Of a DNA stretch of 25,592 bases, positions 1 to 8,117 are shown in pieces. Location: assembly GCA_002506275.1 (NCBI GenBank), contig DAXG01000029.1, positions 922 to 26,513 of the forward strand, written 5' to 3'. The notes beneath the pieces were generated by a model. The model ran no database searches. It was not told the origin of the DNA and was given only the letters and a program-made list of their open reading frames with translations. Both the position numbers and the translations under genes were made by a program. Position 1 is the first letter of the stretch. The number at the start of each line of letters is the position of its first letter. This stretch comes from Euryarchaeota archaeon UBA259. GTDB taxonomy: Archaea > Thermoplasmatota > Poseidoniia > Poseidoniales > Poseidoniaceae.

Positions 1-267
1 ATGCTCATTCCAGAGACACGAACTTCAGAATTCTTCGGATTCTTTGGTTTCCTCGGAAAGTCTGCAGCAATGATTGGAACGTTCCTCTATGCTCTAGCGA
101 GTACTCAATTCGACAGTCGTGTGGCGATTTTAACCATCACTATTGTCATTCTCATGGGGACATTCCTCACAAGTCGCATCGATTTGGAGGAAGGTATGCG
201 GGTTGCTGCCGAAGAAGATCGTTTGGCACGTGAAAACCCAGATTACATGAACGCTCAGAATGATTGA
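1..267 (+). CDS. MFS transporter, UMF1/Atg22-like, C-terminal fragment
   Basis: This is the 3' end of a gene that begins before the window; the ATG at base 1 is probably an internal Met. The 88 visible residues open with a cytoplasmic-loop motif, IPETRTSEFFGFFGFLGKSAA, which resembles the conserved 'IPxxREAEFFGLYxxxGKxA' region of the UMF1/Atg22-like (PF11700) branch of the major facilitator superfamily. Two hydrophobic segments follow (about residues 13-32 and 41-57), then a charged cytoplasmic tail with an EEGMR motif, as expected for the last two helices and tail of such a permease. Substrates of this family are mostly unknown; amino-acid or small-metabolite export has been suggested for relatives. 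It is followed by 72 bp and then the acyltransferase gene on the same strand. Confidence 0.7.
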   Translation: MLIPETRTSEFFGFFGFLGKSAAMIGTFLYALASTQFDSRVAILTITIVILMGTFLTSRIDLEEGMRVAAEEDRLARENPDYMNAQND

Positions 268-307
268 GTGTGTCTTTAATCCGAGATTTGCACATTCTGC
301 CATGCGT

Positions 308-318
308 ACTTTTATTGG
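308..318 (+). promoter_or_regulatory. Putative TATA element for the acyltransferase gene
   Basis: A T/A-rich block (TTTTATT at 310-316) is centred 27 nt before the ATG at 340. That is the usual distance from an archaeal TATA box to a transcription start, so the mRNA would begin at or next to the start codon (leaderless). No Shine-Dalgarno sequence is visible before this ATG, which fits. The call rests on position and composition only. Confidence 0.35.
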
Positions 319-339
319 CCGAAGAATGGAGCGGTAGTC

Positions 340-1062
340 ATGAAAGCCTTCCAATTGATTCAAACATTTGGCTCAATTGTGGTCATACTTGTCATGATTC
401 TGGTATGGGGTATTCCACTTGCACCGGCTTTGATGTATTATGATTGGGTAACGGGATTGTTTGACGTTCAAAGTGACTGGGGGAAGGCTTTGTTAACAGG
501 ACTCGCCTTTTCAAGCTCTGCAATTGTCTACAGTTTTTCCTTGCTCACCTTTTCGGCAAGCCTTCAGTTTATCCTTCATGTTCGAGTCAAGGAAAAAACC
601 GTCGTACCTTTGGCTTCATTCAGTACCATTCGATGGGCTTTCTGCGGTCAGATTCTTCGGTCCACTCAGCCGGTGTTGCAACATTTTGTACCGTCGTTTG
701 TTTCCAACATTTACTACAGAGTTTGCGGTGCAAAAATCGGCAAAAACACGCAAATTAACACCCATCGTCTCAATGACCCCTGCCTCATCCGTATCGATGA
801 TGATTGCGTTATTGGCGGCGGTGCAACGTTCAACGGTCATTTGGTCGAAAAAGGTCAAATGGTCTTCGCTCCGATTCACATGGAAAAAGGGTCTTTGGTC
901 GGAACTGGGGCCATCGTTCAGCCTGGCGTTACCGTCGGTGTCGATGCCGTCGTTGCTAGCGAGGCATTAATCCCAAAGTATCGCACGATTCCTGCCGGTG
1001 AAGTTTGGGGCGGTTTGCCGGCAAAACTGATTCGTTCATCATCATTCCGTGAAGAATCTTAA
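340..1062 (+). CDS. Membrane-anchored left-handed beta-helix acyltransferase (Pls/PosA C-terminal-like)
   Basis: A 240-residue protein. The N-terminal part has two hydrophobic segments (about residues 10-33 and 50-78). The C-terminal half (about 128-235) carries hexapeptide repeats of a left-handed beta-helix, including CGAKIGKNTQI, VIGGGATFNG, SLVGTGAIVQPGVTVG and a closing PAGEVWGGLPAKLIR. The last motif is typical of O-acyl/acetyltransferases of the LbetaH superfamily, where it closes the helix. Two TM helices plus LbetaH recall the C-terminal module of Pls/PosA-type non-ribosomal peptide synthetases, here as a free-standing protein; that match is from memory of the family. An acyl-CoA-dependent transfer to a surface or lipid-linked substrate is a reasonable inference, but substrate and donor cannot be read from the sequence. 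The ATG at 340 is supported by a TATA-like block 27 nt upstream. Confidence 0.7.
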   Translation: MKAFQLIQTFGSIVVILVMILVWGIPLAPALMYYDWVTGLFDVQSDWGKALLTGLAFSSSAIVYSFSLLTFSASLQFILHVRVKEKTVVPLASFSTIRWAFCGQILRSTQPVLQHFVPSFVSNIYYRVCGAKIGKNTQINTHRLNDPCLIRIDDDCVIGGGATFNGHLVEKGQMVFAPIHMEKGSLVGTGAIVQPGVTVGVDAVVASEALIPKYRTIPAGEVWGGLPAKLIRSSSFREES

Positions 1063-1153
1063 GCCAAAACCATGATAAAATCAATCACAGACAACAGCAA
1101 CCTATTCAAACGGATTGCTTTACCTCGGTATGTACGCGTAGCGTATACAGGAT

Positions 1154-3529
1154 GTGTTTCATTTGGGTGTCGAAAAATCTGCATACCGCCAACCGGTCAC
1201 TCCACAAGGTCTCAAGGCCATTGAAAAGGGTACATTGACTTGGCTTGACGACGATATGTACAACAACCTCAATACGGGTGTACTCGAGCAATACTTGGAG
1301 GAAAAGAACCTCGAAGAATCGTTTGAAGTTTCGCATTGGAGCACGCCTAAGGTGTTCTATGGTATTGCAATCGGCGCAGTGTTTTCCGGCGTTACTGCCT
1401 ACATTGGGCTCAAACTTGGACTTGCCATTTCGGCTGCTTGGTATATTGCCTACCTTTTGGGTATGGCCCTCAAATGGTCGCCATCAGAAGTCAACATTGC
1501 GACCTCTGCAACCACCGGTGCAACCCACGCTTCGACCGGTTTCATCTTCACCTTTCCTGCAATCTTTTTGCTGGCTTCAGACCCGAAGTACTTCTTAGCT
1601 GATGGCCCGCTGATTACCAATGCAGATACCTTCAATCTGGCTTTCGTGGGAATTGTTGCCAGTATGTTTGCTGGATTCCTCGGCATTATGTATTTCATCA
1701 TTTTCCGCAGAGTTTGGCTGGTTGAAGATCCACTCCCGCTGCCTGGTTTTGAGGCAACCCTGAAGATGCTTGACATTGCATCTGATGTCAATACCGGTGC
1801 TGTTGAACACGCTCGTGATTCACTGAAGACCATTGGATGGTGGACCACCATTACCATGGGTGGATTGTTCCTTGTCGAATATCCTCTTGTTTGGGCGAAC
1901 GGGAAAAAGTGGGCGCTTCTTGACTTCTTGGCCGAAAAAGGCCATATTGGGGAATACGGCTTAGCAACTTTCTACTCGAAAGGGAAAATCCACCAGCCGA
2001 GTGGAATCGATGAAGCAACCGGTGAATCTCTCAACTACACGCAATGGTCGGAAGGCACAGCCTGGAATCCATTTGCCTACACCTACATTGGTGTGGCCTT
2101 GACCCCCTCCATGTTTGCCATCGGATGGTTCATGAAGACAAGAGTCGCCTTCCTTGTTAACCTTGGAACATTGGTCGGTTGGTTCTTCTTGGTCCCTGCG
2201 GTTGTTTACTTCAACTTCCCAATTTACGATGCATCTCTCCAAGCAAGCATACCCATCCAAGACTATGCTGACGGCGGCTCTGCTTCATTGCAGATGATTG
2301 CTTTCTCGAAATCCGTACGAACCATTGCTATTGGTTCAATTGTCGGTGGTGGAATGTTTGGCCTTGCGAAAATGTGGAAAACGTTCGTCAACATCTTTGC
2401 CGATATTGGCTCTGCGTTCAAGGGTGAAGGCAGCCAAGAATACATGGAAGGAAAGGGCTGGTATGAATGGCCTCTCAAGCACATTCCAATTTTCATGGGC
2501 ATCACGTTCTTGGCCATGATTCTGATTTTCACAATCGGTGGATTCTCAATTCTGGCTTCGCTTGTGTTTGCTACTGTTTTGATTCTCACAACCTTCCTGC
2601 TTGGTGCAATTGCAGTCCGAGTGATGGGTGAAACAGGAATTGAGCCTGTTTCTGGCACCTCATTCATTGTTCTTTTGATGCTGCTTGGTGTGTTCTTAAA
2701 CGCACAGGACTTGCTGCAATTAAACACACAAGATGCTGTTCTCCTCGGTCTTGTTGGTACCACGGTCTTCGGCTCAGCAATCTCGATGTCCGGTACGGTG
2801 ATTGGAGATTACAAGAACAGTTTGTACATTGGAAACCGTCCTTATCACATCTCGAAAGGCAACATCATGGGAGTTATTCCTGGGGCCATCATCGGCGCAG
2901 GTGTTGCCATTTTCCTCTCAAAGCAACTCGCTGATGGAACCATCGACTTGATGGCACCTCAAGCCAATGCTTTTGCTACATTCTCGGTTATTTTTGCTGA
3001 GAGAGAGGGTGACTTGATTCTGCTCGCTCTTGGATTCTTATTGGGAATGTTTGTCGAATGGGGAACCGGAATGGGAACCTCCTTCGGACTTGGAATGTAC
3101 CTCGATGTTCCGCACACACTACCAATGCTCATCGGCGGCTATTCACGTGATAAGTGGGAAGAAAAGCGACTCACGCCGAAGATTGAAGCCATCAAAGAGA
3201 AAGACGGTGCGACGACTGCAGAGAAGCAGCGTGCGTTGATCCTCCTCAGTACATTCATGGTGGCTGCTGGTCTACTCACCGGCGAAGCGTTCTTTGGTAC
3301 TGAGTCAAGTATTCTTTCGTTCATCGATTCGCTGTGGATTGCTACGCCAGAAAACGAAACTGGCACATTCTTCGGAATCGAAGAGTTCTCCTCTTCAGTT
3401 CAATGGTACATTGGACGTATGGTTGGATTCATCGGTCTGAATGTAGCGATTGGTGGCGGTATCTACTACTTGTTCAAGCGTGCTGGAGTCATTGGCGGAG
3501 AAAGCGTCGATGCAGTTCTTGAGAACTGA
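1154..3529 (+). CDS. OPT family oligopeptide/metal-chelate transporter
   Basis: A 791-residue polytopic protein of the oligopeptide transporter family (PF03169), which imports peptides or metal-siderophore-type chelates, probably by proton symport. Seen in the sequence: an N-terminal cytoplasmic stretch of about 60 residues, then the hallmark first helices (AVFSGVTAYIGLKLGLAISA), the loop NIATSATTGATHASTGF from residue 114, and the conserved GETGIEPVSG near residues 492-501. About 14-16 hydrophobic segments are spread to the C-terminus, with one larger hydrophilic loop at about 250-310 and another at about 672-695. Length is normal for the family. The start is a GTG at 1154; an in-frame TAG at 1139-1141 prevents a much longer N-terminus, and the next in-frame ATG (1256) would remove only unconserved residues. 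It leads a tight run with the DMT permease and SurE. The substrate cannot be assigned. Confidence 0.9.
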   Translation: MFHLGVEKSAYRQPVTPQGLKAIEKGTLTWLDDDMYNNLNTGVLEQYLEEKNLEESFEVSHWSTPKVFYGIAIGAVFSGVTAYIGLKLGLAISAAWYIAYLLGMALKWSPSEVNIATSATTGATHASTGFIFTFPAIFLLASDPKYFLADGPLITNADTFNLAFVGIVASMFAGFLGIMYFIIFRRVWLVEDPLPLPGFEATLKMLDIASDVNTGAVEHARDSLKTIGWWTTITMGGLFLVEYPLVWANGKKWALLDFLAEKGHIGEYGLATFYSKGKIHQPSGIDEATGESLNYTQWSEGTAWNPFAYTYIGVALTPSMFAIGWFMKTRVAFLVNLGTLVGWFFLVPAVVYFNFPIYDASLQASIPIQDYADGGSASLQMIAFSKSVRTIAIGSIVGGGMFGLAKMWKTFVNIFADIGSAFKGEGSQEYMEGKGWYEWPLKHIPIFMGITFLAMILIFTIGGFSILASLVFATVLILTTFLLGAIAVRVMGETGIEPVSGTSFIVLLMLLGVFLNAQDLLQLNTQDAVLLGLVGTTVFGSAISMSGTVIGDYKNSLYIGNRPYHISKGNIMGVIPGAIIGAGVAIFLSKQLADGTIDLMAPQANAFATFSVIFAEREGDLILLALGFLLGMFVEWGTGMGTSFGLGMYLDVPHTLPMLIGGYSRDKWEEKRLTPKIEAIKEKDGATTAEKQRALILLSTFMVAAGLLTGEAFFGTESSILSFIDSLWIATPENETGTFFGIEEFSSSVQWYIGRMVGFIGLNVAIGGGIYYLFKRAGVIGGESVDAVLEN

Positions 3530-3540
3530 GCGTGAGATGT

Positions 3541-4530
3541 ATGGCTTCCTCTCCCTCGACCCCGGTATGGGTTTGGGGCTTGCTGGTTGCCGCCGTATGC
3601 GGAGTTTCAAGTGCAGGTGCGCTTTTCCAGCATGTTGATGCGGTACCACCGCTGTTGAGAGCTTCATGGCGGTTGCAATTGACTTCGATTGTGCTCGCAC
3701 CCTTCTTTGTCTATCAGTGGCGACAACAGGAAAAATCGACAAAGGAGAAAATGTTTGAAAAGAATACTTTGTTGATCTTGGCTGCGAGTAGTTTTGCGCT
3801 CGCCCTCCACTTCGGAGCATGGGTCGCCAGTCTTGATGCTACATCATTGACCCATTCTTTGCTGTTCGTGACTGCTCACCCACTCATTATTATTGTCGGA
3901 ATGGGTGTTCTGAGTGCTCTTTACATTGGATTTCGTAAGCCATCCCGGCTGGAAGTTCTCGGTGCAGTGGTCGGATTTTCAGGCGCAGCAGTTACTCTTC
4001 TTGACCAGGGTTCGCAACAAGGAGGTCATACCGTGACTCTATGGGGTGATTCCTTGGCCTTTTTTGGAGCAGTCTTTGTTGTCGGCTATATTGTCAGTGG
4101 CCGCATCTTGAGGGAATGGATGCCAATTTTCCTGTATGCGTTCCCCGTGACCTTGCTTGCATCGTTACTCCTTCTACCTGCATCTTGGCTTATGGAGCCG
4201 GAACTCTCCTCTTTTGGCATGACTGGATGGACGGATGCAGAATTTTTCCCGTGGTTCTTGGCGTTGGCACTTATCGCTGGATTGCTCGGTCATACCGGAC
4301 TCAATACTTGCTTGAGATACATCTCTCCGCTCGTCATTTCGACCAGTGTTACCCTTGAGCCGGTGCTTGGTTCTCTCATCGGTTGGGCCTTTTTTGACGC
4401 AGGTGTTCCAGGTTTTTGGACATGGGTCGGTGGACCGATTTTGGTACTTGGAGTTCTCATGGTTATTTACGGTGGTGTTGATGTTGAGAATACGAACACT
4501 GAAAGACAGCCGGCGTCCGTCGAAATTTGA
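3541..4530 (+). CDS. EamA/DMT family permease
   Basis: About 329 residues with roughly ten hydrophobic helices arranged as two EamA repeats (about 10-150 and 165-315), the layout of drug/metabolite transporter superfamily permeases. Family signatures visible are the first-helix segment SSAGALFQHVDAVPPLLRASWR, the mid-protein GAVVGFSGAAVTLLD and the last-repeat segment LEPVLGSLIGWAFFDAGVPG. Such proteins move metabolites, amino acids or toxic compounds; no substrate is implied here. The ATG at 3541 lies 11 bp after the OPT transporter stop codon; a GTG at 3532 in the same frame, 2 bp after that stop, is the alternative and would add three residues. The C-terminal tail is short and hydrophilic. 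Translation coupled to the OPT gene is likely. Confidence 0.85.
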   Translation: MASSPSTPVWVWGLLVAAVCGVSSAGALFQHVDAVPPLLRASWRLQLTSIVLAPFFVYQWRQQEKSTKEKMFEKNTLLILAASSFALALHFGAWVASLDATSLTHSLLFVTAHPLIIIVGMGVLSALYIGFRKPSRLEVLGAVVGFSGAAVTLLDQGSQQGGHTVTLWGDSLAFFGAVFVVGYIVSGRILREWMPIFLYAFPVTLLASLLLLPASWLMEPELSSFGMTGWTDAEFFPWFLALALIAGLLGHTGLNTCLRYISPLVISTSVTLEPVLGSLIGWAFFDAGVPGFWTWVGGPILVLGVLMVIYGGVDVENTNTERQPASVEI

Positions 4531-4539
4531 GGCGGTTCT

Positions 4540-5523
4540 ATGTCGAGTACTACAGGGTGGATTTTGCTAACCAATGACGACGGTATAGAGGCGCCAGGTT
4601 TCCGGCTTTTGGTACAGGCATTGAACAGTGCAGGTCACAATCTTGTGGCTTTCGCTCCGCATGCCAACAACTCTGCGGCAGGCATGAGAATTAATCTTGG
4701 GACGCCTATGGAATTGCGTCAACGTCAAGACTTGATCGAACAGTGGGGTCTCGATCCATCTCTTGGAGAAACCAAATTGTTTGAACTTGAAGGTACGCCA
4801 TGCGACACCATGATTGTTGCACTTGATGGAGGACTCGAACACGCTGTCCCTGGAATACGCCCACGACTTGTCGTATCTGGCGTAAATCTCGGACCAAACA
4901 TGTCACAAGATTCCTATCACAGCGGAACGATGGGTGCAGCACGTGAAGCTGGTCTGTACGGAATGCCTGCCATTGCCTCCTCGTTTACCTCCTTTGACCC
5001 GGAAGGTATGGAGGTCTCGATACAAGCGACGGTCGAACTCATTGAGGTGGCTCTCGGCGTACTGCCAATCGAACCGGTCAATCTGCGTCGTCCATCCGTC
5101 GATTTGTCGGCTCCTCACTTGACCCGTTGGCCAGTTATTCCTGAACATCCTGCATGGGAGAATGACCCGAAAGCGGCCTTGAGAACGGCTTTCCGACAAG
5201 GTGAGTTAATGCTCAATCTGAACGTCCCTCCTGGCTGGTTTGGTGGTGTTTCGACCACTCGACTTGGTATGCGATGGTACCGTGACGCTGTCTCTTTCAA
5301 TTCTATAGATGGTGATGAAGCGGCGACATTCACCATTGGCGCTTCGTCCATTGACCATTCTGTCGTTGCGCAGAGTGATTGCGATATTGTCGAAGAAGGT
5401 AAAGCAAGTGTTTCGTGTCTGCCGGTCTGGCCGCAAACCCATCCACTGGCACTTGATGACCGTCTTCTCACATGGACTTTGGAATCCTGTGAAGGCGGAT
5501 ATCCTGCATGGCTTTACGATTAA
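4540..5523 (+). CDS. surE: 5'/3'-nucleotidase SurE
   Basis: SurE is a metal-dependent phosphatase acting on nucleoside 5'- and 3'-monophosphates (in some species also short polyphosphate) and is linked to nucleotide salvage and stress survival. The hallmark residues are present: TNDDG at 11-15 (metal-binding Asp13 and Asp14), NNSAAG with Ser45, and SGVNLGPN with Asn116, matching the D-D-S-N metal site known from the family. YHSGTMGAAREA follows as expected. At 327 residues it is about 70 longer than the usual ~250; extra length lies in an insertion around 60-78, a segment around 180-215 and the C-terminal region. The ATG at 4540 is 9 bp after the DMT permease stop, with a purine-rich GAGGCGG overlapping that stop. 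Its stop codon overlaps that of convergent trmY. Confidence 0.93.
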   Translation: MSSTTGWILLTNDDGIEAPGFRLLVQALNSAGHNLVAFAPHANNSAAGMRINLGTPMELRQRQDLIEQWGLDPSLGETKLFELEGTPCDTMIVALDGGLEHAVPGIRPRLVVSGVNLGPNMSQDSYHSGTMGAAREAGLYGMPAIASSFTSFDPEGMEVSIQATVELIEVALGVLPIEPVNLRRPSVDLSAPHLTRWPVIPEHPAWENDPKAALRTAFRQGELMLNLNVPPGWFGGVSTTRLGMRWYRDAVSFNSIDGDEAATFTIGASSIDHSVVAQSDCDIVEEGKASVSCLPVWPQTHPLALDDRLLTWTLESCEGGYPAWLYD

Positions 5524-6179
5524 TCGAGATTGAGCTTTACACCCTCATCCAGTAAGAAGTGGCAGACTCCAATGGCCATGTGTCCTTGCAACCAAACATC
5601 ACCGAGCGAGCGTTGAAGCATTGCATCTGAACCTACGGTATCGGGAAGTGGTTTGTCGTCGCTGAGAATAAACCCGATATCAATTCCTGATACGGTGAAA
5701 TCACCGTGTTCGCCGGTGTGCTTCGAGAGCGGTTGGCTCTTCAATGGAATTGATTCTCCTTGATTCCACAGCCGAGGTGCATCCGCATCAAGACAGACAA
5801 CAGTTGATTCAGACCACTCTGCCAACGTATGATTGATGTCTCCACCACCGTCAAAGATGCCTGCAGAGCGTTCAACCCACTGTCCACGCGCTGGTATTGG
5901 GAGTTTCAGTACCTTGCCAATTTGTCCACCAACGGCTCGTTCTTCAGCGTGAACGCCTTTGAGAAGTGAGCCAACAAATTTGATTCGTCGATTCGGACCT
6001 GGACCTCCCATCAAATGCAAGACGACTTCTGTGTCATGGCGTATTCCGTGACTGGTCAGCATGGCAGCCATCAGCGCACGGACCAGCACATCCATTCGGC
6101 CGGCTCCTCCCGCCATATCGTTCAACGGAAGATTACCTTGCGACATGGCGCGGTGTCCAAGAAGTGCAAACCTACGCAT
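5520..6179 (-). CDS. trmY: tRNA (pseudouridine(54)-N1)-methyltransferase TrmY
   Basis: TrmY is an archaeal SPOUT-class enzyme that methylates N1 of pseudouridine 54 in the tRNA T-loop using S-adenosylmethionine, making m1-psi in place of bacterial m5U/T. The 219-residue protein starts MRRFALLGHRAMSQG and continues with GGAGRMDVLVRALMAAMLTSHGIR, the characteristic TrmY N-terminus. The C-terminal knot region has SGIDIGFILSDDKPLP and GHMAIGVCHFLLDE, including the Cys seen near the cofactor site in this family. I chose the ATG at 6179: homology begins there, AAGGTG lies 6 nt upstream, and it is 10 bp after the coaBC stop. A longer reading to 6329 would overlap coaBC and adds no recognisable sequence. 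The stop codon shares TTAA (5520-5523) with surE. Confidence 0.93.
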   Translation of the reverse strand: MRRFALLGHRAMSQGNLPLNDMAGGAGRMDVLVRALMAAMLTSHGIRHDTEVVLHLMGGPGPNRRIKFVGSLLKGVHAEERAVGGQIGKVLKLPIPARGQWVERSAGIFDGGGDINHTLAEWSESTVVCLDADAPRLWNQGESIPLKSQPLSKHTGEHGDFTVSGIDIGFILSDDKPLPDTVGSDAMLQRSLGDVWLQGHMAIGVCHFLLDEGVKLNLD

Positions 6180-6189
6180 CGCTTTCACC

Positions 6190-7425
6190 TTAGATGCCAC
6201 GTTCGACAAAAGTGCGAATAGCTTCGCACATTTTTTGTTGAGTTTCCAATACAAAGTGGCTACCCAGTGAATCAACAAGGTATCCTCTGGGTTTGTCTTT
6301 TTGGCCGAGGTCTTCGAGCCGATTCGCAACCACAGCGGTCATTCCTGCCTTTTCAATTTGAGCGGTTGCACGGTAGATGAGATCTTTCTGTTTAATTCCT
6401 GATTCCAATTTGAATCCAATTCGAACAGCGTCTTTGCATGCGTCACGTAAGGTCTCAATGTGCTTTTCACCTTCAATTAATTCAATATTGAGTGAACCCT
6501 GTTGGCTTGCCAGCTTCCCTTCTGCAGGATTGGCAACCAAGTAATCCAAGACTGCTGCCGTGTGAATCCATGCGTGAATCTTGTCTTTGGCAAGCACTTG
6601 CAATTCTTTCAGCATCTGATTGGGTTCTGGAGTTTTGAGCAGAAGTGGAAGCCACTTTGGAGCAGCTGAACTGGTTACACCTGCAACGCATGTCACGTCG
6701 TGGCCGTGCCGGTAAAGGTCGTCTGCAAGCGCAAACCCCGTTGCGCCTGAACTTGTATTCTGAACATATCGAATGTCATCAATAGCCGAACGCGTAGACC
6801 CCAGGGTGATCACCACATCCTTACGATTTGGTTTTTGTACATTCATATGGTGCGCAAACCGAGCAACTATTTCTTCATGATGTGGAGTTTTTCTTTTTCC
6901 CTCTTCTTCTTCACCCCACAGCACTGAAATGCCGTGTTTGCGAACTTCTTGCACAATGTCATCGGTAACGGGGTCTTTGGCCAAGTCCATATGCATGCTT
7001 GGAACCATCATGACCGGACAATTTCTGCTACGGGCTACACTGAGTGCCATCATCAATGGGCCGTGTTGCAATCCATGGACAAAACTCGCCATGGTATCAC
7101 GTGTGGCGGGTGCAACCAATACTCCATCGACTTCGTTCAGAACTTCCATGTTTCCATCCCAATCGGTAATCACGTCCCCCTGTGTCGCCCACTCAACAGC
7201 GAGTGGGGTGATAATGCGTTGAGCAGAATGCGTCAAAGCAACTCGAACATCGGCGCCGTGTCGTCGAAGTTCTCGACCGAGTCGTACAGTATCAACCGCG
7301 GCGATTCCTCCCGAAACTCCGAGCAGAACGGTGCGTCCTGCAAGGCTATCGCCCCGCACTTCGACATCGGTGTCTCGTATCGCCATGTGCAATGCCAGCA
7401 TGGCCTCCATCATGACTTCTTCCAT
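6190..7425 (-). CDS. coaBC: Bifunctional phosphopantothenoylcysteine decarboxylase / phosphopantothenate-cysteine ligase
   Basis: CoaBC joins cysteine to 4'-phosphopantothenate and decarboxylates the product to 4'-phosphopantetheine, on the route to coenzyme A. The N-terminal flavodoxin-like CoaC domain (about 28-190) has GVSGGIAA at 36-43, VLVAPATRDT ending at 111 and VPSMHMDL at 141-148; the archaeal-style PSMH replaces bacterial PAMN. The C-terminal CoaB domain (about 200-411) has NTSSGATGFALADDL from 223 and AAVLDYLVANPAEGKL ending at 305. The expected FMN-decarboxylase His appears to be Asn92 here, and the usual PATANT motif reads PATRDT (see findings). Start: the ATG at 7425 gives 411 residues; a TTG at 7452 would add nine and collide with the divergent promoter. 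trmY follows 10 bp downstream. Confidence 0.88.
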   Translation of the reverse strand: MEEVMMEAMLALHMAIRDTDVEVRGDSLAGRTVLLGVSGGIAAVDTVRLGRELRRHGADVRVALTHSAQRIITPLAVEWATQGDVITDWDGNMEVLNEVDGVLVAPATRDTMASFVHGLQHGPLMMALSVARSRNCPVMMVPSMHMDLAKDPVTDDIVQEVRKHGISVLWGEEEEGKRKTPHHEEIVARFAHHMNVQKPNRKDVVITLGSTRSAIDDIRYVQNTSSGATGFALADDLYRHGHDVTCVAGVTSSAAPKWLPLLLKTPEPNQMLKELQVLAKDKIHAWIHTAAVLDYLVANPAEGKLASQQGSLNIELIEGEKHIETLRDACKDAVRIGFKLESGIKQKDLIYRATAQIEKAGMTAVVANRLEDLGQKDKPRGYLVDSLGSHFVLETQQKMCEAIRTFVERGI

Positions 7426-7454
7426 TGAGTTAAGTTTGCTTTCTACGAGCAATG

Positions 7455-7462
7455 ATTCAAAC
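7455..7462. promoter_or_regulatory. Putative shared TATA-like element between divergent genes
   Basis: ATTCAAAC lies about 27 nt before the ATG at 7485 on the plus strand and about 33 nt before the ATG at 7425 on the minus strand (read there as GTTTGAAT). The same octamer occurs at 1104-1111, upstream of the OPT transporter. It is the most TATA-like block in the short divergent region, but it departs from the archaeal consensus. Confidence 0.25.
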
Positions 7463-7484
7463 GCAATGGACCACAGGGATGTGT

Positions 7485-8108
7485 ATGGCAGACCGTGCTG
7501 ATGAGATGGTCATTGCCGGTATGCGTCCCTACCAGATGTCGGATGATTCCAATCCGTACCTTCGTCTGCACCGTGGAATTACCTTCGTGCTCTTCATTGA
7601 TAGCCTCGTACTCCTGTTCATTGGTTCCCAATTCACTCCATATTTGCCAGAGGGGGTCGCGAGTATCGTTATCGGTATTCTGGCAGGTGTTCTCATCGCA
7701 GTTTGGTTGGCATACCGTCGCCGTTCAGCAATCGCTTACTGGCCCGGCGCTGCAGTTATTGGCCTGGCTGGAGGTTTCTTTGGAATCAATGCCCTCATGT
7801 CCTTGTACGGTTTTATGACGGGAGGTATGAGTTACCTGCTGTGGATTTTCCTGTTCACGTGGGCTACTTTTGGCTCCGCTCGCCGTTCCCTTTCGCATTT
7901 TCATCCTTCGTACAAGAACGCCTATTTTGGCCGTTCTGAAAACTTCCAGCAGATTGAATTGGAACCGGGAGAAATGCTCGCTGCCTGTCCACATTGTATG
8001 GCTATTCTTGCCATTCGCCCTGATTTGCTGAATCCAAAAGACGCCTGCCCATACTGCAATCTTTCTTTGGTGAGTGCGCATCTTGCTTCAAAGTATGAAG
8101 AAGAGTGA
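7485..8108 (+). CDS. Membrane protein with C-terminal zinc ribbon, unknown function
   Basis: I do not recognise a named family. The protein (about 207 residues from the ATG at 7485) has four hydrophobic helices, roughly residues 32-50, 58-77, 85-108 and 115-132, followed by a soluble C-terminal tail. The tail has two Cys pairs, CPHC and CPYC, separated by about 18 residues, which form a likely zinc ribbon (rubredoxin-like knuckles) on the cytoplasmic side. A soluble N-terminus of about 25 residues carries several alternative starts (7452, 7479, 7485, 7506, 7536). I prefer 7485 because a TATA-like block is 27 nt upstream. It is divergent from coaBC and convergent with the short secreted-protein gene, whose stop codon is 1 bp away. 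A scaffold or regulatory role for the ribbon is possible but not shown. Confidence 0.75.
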   Translation: MADRADEMVIAGMRPYQMSDDSNPYLRLHRGITFVLFIDSLVLLFIGSQFTPYLPEGVASIVIGILAGVLIAVWLAYRRRSAIAYWPGAAVIGLAGGFFGINALMSLYGFMTGGMSYLLWIFLFTWATFGSARRSLSHFHPSYKNAYFGRSENFQQIELEPGEMLAACPHCMAILAIRPDLLNPKDACPYCNLSLVSAHLASKYEEE

Positions 8109-8117
8109 TTCACTCTT
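8101..8117. repeat. Perfect 17-bp palindrome over two convergent stop codons
   Basis: AAGAGTGA and TCACTCTT are exact inverted copies around a single central T. The left arm holds the TGA stop of the plus-strand gene (8106-8108) and the right arm holds the stop of the minus-strand gene (8110-8112). Either transcript could fold here only as a weak hairpin, because the loop is too tight. A two-way transcription-end or processing signal is possible, but there is no T-tract typical of archaeal termination. Confidence 0.5.

Noticed and set aside
1063..1153. Small gene or RNA between the acyltransferase and OPT transporter
   Set aside because: No open frame of useful length, no hairpin of note and no tRNA-like pattern; only a possible promoter block at 1104-1111.
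2263..2763. Long open frame on the minus strand inside the OPT transporter gene
   Set aside because: It lies wholly inside a confidently assigned gene, its protein has no recognisable domain and its composition is what the reverse of a membrane-protein gene would give.
6180..6329. Longer N-terminus for TrmY
   Set aside because: The extra residues come from coaBC read in another frame; homology and the AAGGTG site both point to the ATG at 6179.
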